Source: Spirochaetales bacterium (GTDB lineage: Bacteria; Spirochaetota; Spirochaetia; Sphaerochaetales; Sphaerochaetaceae). From it: 7,527 nt of DNA. The notes beneath the pieces are model-generated. The model ran no database searches and had not been told where the DNA came from. It worked only from the letters and a program-made list of their open reading frames with translations. The stretch covers positions 1 through 7,527 of the forward strand of contig JAQYFM010000027.1 in the NCBI GenBank assembly GCA_028723145.1, given 5' to 3'. This document shows positions 6,599-7,527 of this stretch, one piece after another. Position 1 is the stretch's first letter. The number at the start of each line of letters is the position of its first letter. Made by a program: the position numbers and the translations under genes.

Positions 6599-7165
6599 AT
6601 GGCGAAAGGTTGGTACATAGTACATACATATTCTGGATATGAGCAGAAGATTCAGAGAACAATCATGAAGCTTCGCGAGATGGATGACGACTTTGCTCTT
6701 ATCGTTTCTGATGTTAAGGTTCCAATGGAGACTGTAACTGAGGTTAAGGACGGTAAGAAGAAGGAAGTAAAGCATAAGCTCCTTCCTGGTTATATTCTCG
6801 TTGAGATTGATTTCCCTGAAGATGCTACTTGGAAAAATACTTATTCTAAGATTAAGAGAATCCAGGGTGTTACAGGCTTTGTAAGTGCTATGGACGGCAG
6901 AAAACCACAACCTCTTTCAGCTGCAGAGATGAAAGATATCATGCAGAAGACTGGTGAGGTTCCTACAGAAAAGGCATTTAAGCCTAAACAGAATTTCCAA
7001 GTTGGCGAAGAAGTTAAAATTGTTGATGGCCCATTTGAGTCTTTCTCTGGTACAATTGAAGAAATTGATTCTGTTAAGAGTAAGCTTAGGGTTTCAGTTC
7101 AGATCTTCGGTCGTTCTACCCCTGTTGAGGTTGAATACCTCCAGGTAGAGAAAATAGTTCTCTAA
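6599..7165 (+). CDS. nusG: Transcription elongation/termination factor NusG
   Basis: NusG binds RNA polymerase across the DNA cleft through its NGN domain and contacts Rho or ribosomal protein S10 through its KOW domain, linking transcription to termination and translation. The 188-residue protein has the NGN domain at about 4-110 (WYIVHTYSGYEQKI at 5-18, LLPGYILVEI at 61-70, VTGFVS at 91-96) and the KOW domain at about 135-188 (VGEEVKIVDGPFESFSGTIEEID at 135-157), joined by a linker. Length is ordinary and no insert is seen. TAGG (6587-6590), right after the secE stop, serves as ribosome site with an eight-base gap. It is followed by a terminator instead of running directly into rplK. Confidence 0.97.
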   Translation: MAKGWYIVHTYSGYEQKIQRTIMKLREMDDDFALIVSDVKVPMETVTEVKDGKKKEVKHKLLPGYILVEIDFPEDATWKNTYSKIKRIQGVTGFVSAMDGRKPQPLSAAEMKDIMQKTGEVPTEKAFKPKQNFQVGEEVKIVDGPFESFSGTIEEIDSVKSKLRVSVQIFGRSTPVEVEYLQVEKIVL

Positions 7166-7172
7166 TATTCAC

Positions 7173-7210
7173 TAAGACGGTCTCTTGACGCCGTCTTACG
7201 TTTGTTTTTT
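7173..7210 (+). terminator. Intrinsic terminator after nusG
   Basis: An 8-bp perfect stem, TAAGACGG (7173-7180) and CCGTCTTA (7191-7198), has a 10-base loop and is followed by CGTTTGTTTTTT. It lies seven bases after the nusG stop. The stem has four G-C pairs, so termination may be partial. The last two T bases of the tail are shared with the next -35 box. Confidence 0.8.
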
Positions 7211-7237
7211 GACATCGTCAAGCTAAAATCGTTTACT
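7209..7237 (+). promoter_or_regulatory. Likely promoter of the rplK (L11-L1) operon
   Basis: A perfect -35 TTGACA (7209-7214) is followed after exactly 17 bases by TTTACT (7232-7237, 4 of 6 matches). Transcription would start near 7244, giving an rplK leader of about 115 bases. A closer-to-consensus TAAAAT (7224-7229) is only nine bases from the -35 and cannot pair with it. The position directly after the nusG terminator supports a separate rplK unit, as in E. coli. Confidence 0.62.
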
Positions 7238-7260
7238 CCCCGCTTGGGCATTAGTTCAAC

Positions 7261-7300
7261 CGGGTGGGAGCCAGATCGTTATGACTGGCGTTAATACCAG
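7261..7300 (+). promoter_or_regulatory. L1-binding mRNA element (23S rRNA mimic) in the rplK leader
   Basis: Ribosomal protein L1 is known to repress the L11-L1 operon by binding an mRNA copy of its 23S rRNA site. Here GGTGGGAG (7263-7270) is the same 8-mer as in the L1 region of E. coli 23S rRNA, and AATACCA (7293-7299) matches the opposite strand of that rRNA site. The fold fits: GGT/ACC (7263-7265/7296-7298) below an asymmetric loop (GGGA against GTTAAT), then the inner stem GCCAG/CTGGC (7270-7274/7285-7289). The rRNA match is from memory of the E. coli sequence; L1 binding here is inferred. CTGG (7285-7288) could instead pair with CCAG (7297-7300), which would break the L1 fold. Confidence 0.72.
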
Positions 7301-7302
7301 CG

Positions 7303-7341
7303 CAGAGTCCGAACTTTTCGGTCAACTCAGACCAGACTCTG
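7303..7341 (+). promoter_or_regulatory. Second hairpin of the rplK leader, just before the ribosome site
   Basis: CAGAGTC (7303-7309) pairs perfectly with GACTCTG (7335-7341). Inside, a small hairpin CCGAA/TTCGG (7309-7313/7317-7321) or GGTC/GACC (7320-7323/7330-7333) can form; they share bases, so only one can form fully. The helix ends four bases before AAGGAG (7346-7351) and leaves that site free, so it may present the ribosome site or relay L1 binding. It is not followed by a T run, so it is not a terminator. Confidence 0.55.
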
Positions 7342-7359
7342 TCGTAAGGAGAAAAGAAA

Positions 7360-7527
7360 ATGGCAAAGAAGAAGGTTACTGCAGTAATTAAGTTGCAGTG
7401 TCCTGCACAGAAGGCTACACCGGCACCACCAATCGGACCGGCTCTCGGCCCTCATGGTGTCAGTGCCCCACAGTTTGTTCAGCAGTTCAATGACAAGACT
7501 AAAGGTTATGAACCTGGACTTATCCTC
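7360..7527 (+). CDS. rplK: 50S ribosomal protein L11, 3'-truncated
   Basis: L11 forms the base of the L7/L12 stalk at the GTPase-associated centre and is needed for stringent-factor activation. The first 56 residues are present before the window ends: MAKKKVTAVIKLQCPAQKATPAPPIGPALGPHG, followed by VSAPQFVQQFNDKTKGYEPGLIL. The N-terminal domain with the proline-rich PAPPIGPALG stretch (21-30) is clear. The HGVSAPQF stretch resembles spirochaetal L11 and differs from HGVNIMEF in most other bacteria. The start is firm: AAGGAG (7346-7351) lies eight bases before the ATG. rplA is expected downstream, outside the window, and the leader's L1-binding element fits that. Confidence 0.97.
   Translation, partial: MAKKKVTAVIKLQCPAQKATPAPPIGPALGPHGVSAPQFVQQFNDKTKGYEPGLIL

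Noticed and set aside
6575..6910. 111-codon - strand frame inside nusG
   Set aside because: It is fully antisense to secE/nusG coding sequence, with no ribosome site and no recognisable motifs.
7209..7221. Small hairpin TTGAC-ATC-GTCAA taken as part of the terminator
   Set aside because: It has only five pairs and a three-base loop, has no T tail, and coincides with the -35 box; the hairpin at 7173-7198 is the terminator.

Overview
This is an AT-rich bacterial window that most resembles a spirochaete, probably a Treponema-like one. The main clue is the L11 start at the right edge: it reads GPHGVSAPQF where most bacteria have GQHGVNIMEF, a variant I associate with spirochaetal L11 (Borrelia L11 has GPHGVSGPQF). 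The order tRNA-Thr, rpmG, tRNA-Trp, secE, nusG, rplK is a common bacterial arrangement. The genus is inference; no 16S or other decisive marker is present.

Left part (1-3240). The 3' two thirds of clpB, a disaggregase, run into the window on the + strand and end at a hairpin. A MocA-like nucleotidyltransferase gene faces clpB on the - strand. It is divergent, with a 38-base gap, from a DUF554 membrane protein gene on the + strand. That gap holds a perfect TATAAT seven bases before the DUF554 ATG and no Shine-Dalgarno sequence, so the DUF554 transcript may be leaderless.

Middle (3254-5976). A complete glycogen/alpha-glucan phosphorylase gene (glgP) lies on the - strand. It shares a bidirectional terminator with the DUF554 gene and has its own promoter. 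The 209-base divergent region between glgP and tRNA-Thr carries this promoter and a + strand promoter with a perfect TTGACA.

Right part (5977-7527). This is a translation and transcription cluster: tRNA-Thr(GGU), rpmG (L33), tRNA-Trp(CCA), secE and nusG, which look like one transcription unit. nusG is followed by an intrinsic terminator, a new TTGACA promoter and a structured leader. The leader copies the L1-binding part of 23S rRNA, a feedback site for the L11-L1 operon. Then rplK begins and is cut by the window edge. SecE (translocon), NusG (elongation factor) and L33/L11 (ribosome) serve growth-linked functions.

This is mostly conserved core genome. I see no mobile element, CRISPR array, defence system or wholly new system. 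The points worth a second look are a 13-bp inverted repeat that extends the tRNA-Trp acceptor stem, the L1-type mRNA mimic with competing pairings, the possible leaderless promoter, and an L33 whose fourth zinc ligand is Glu.
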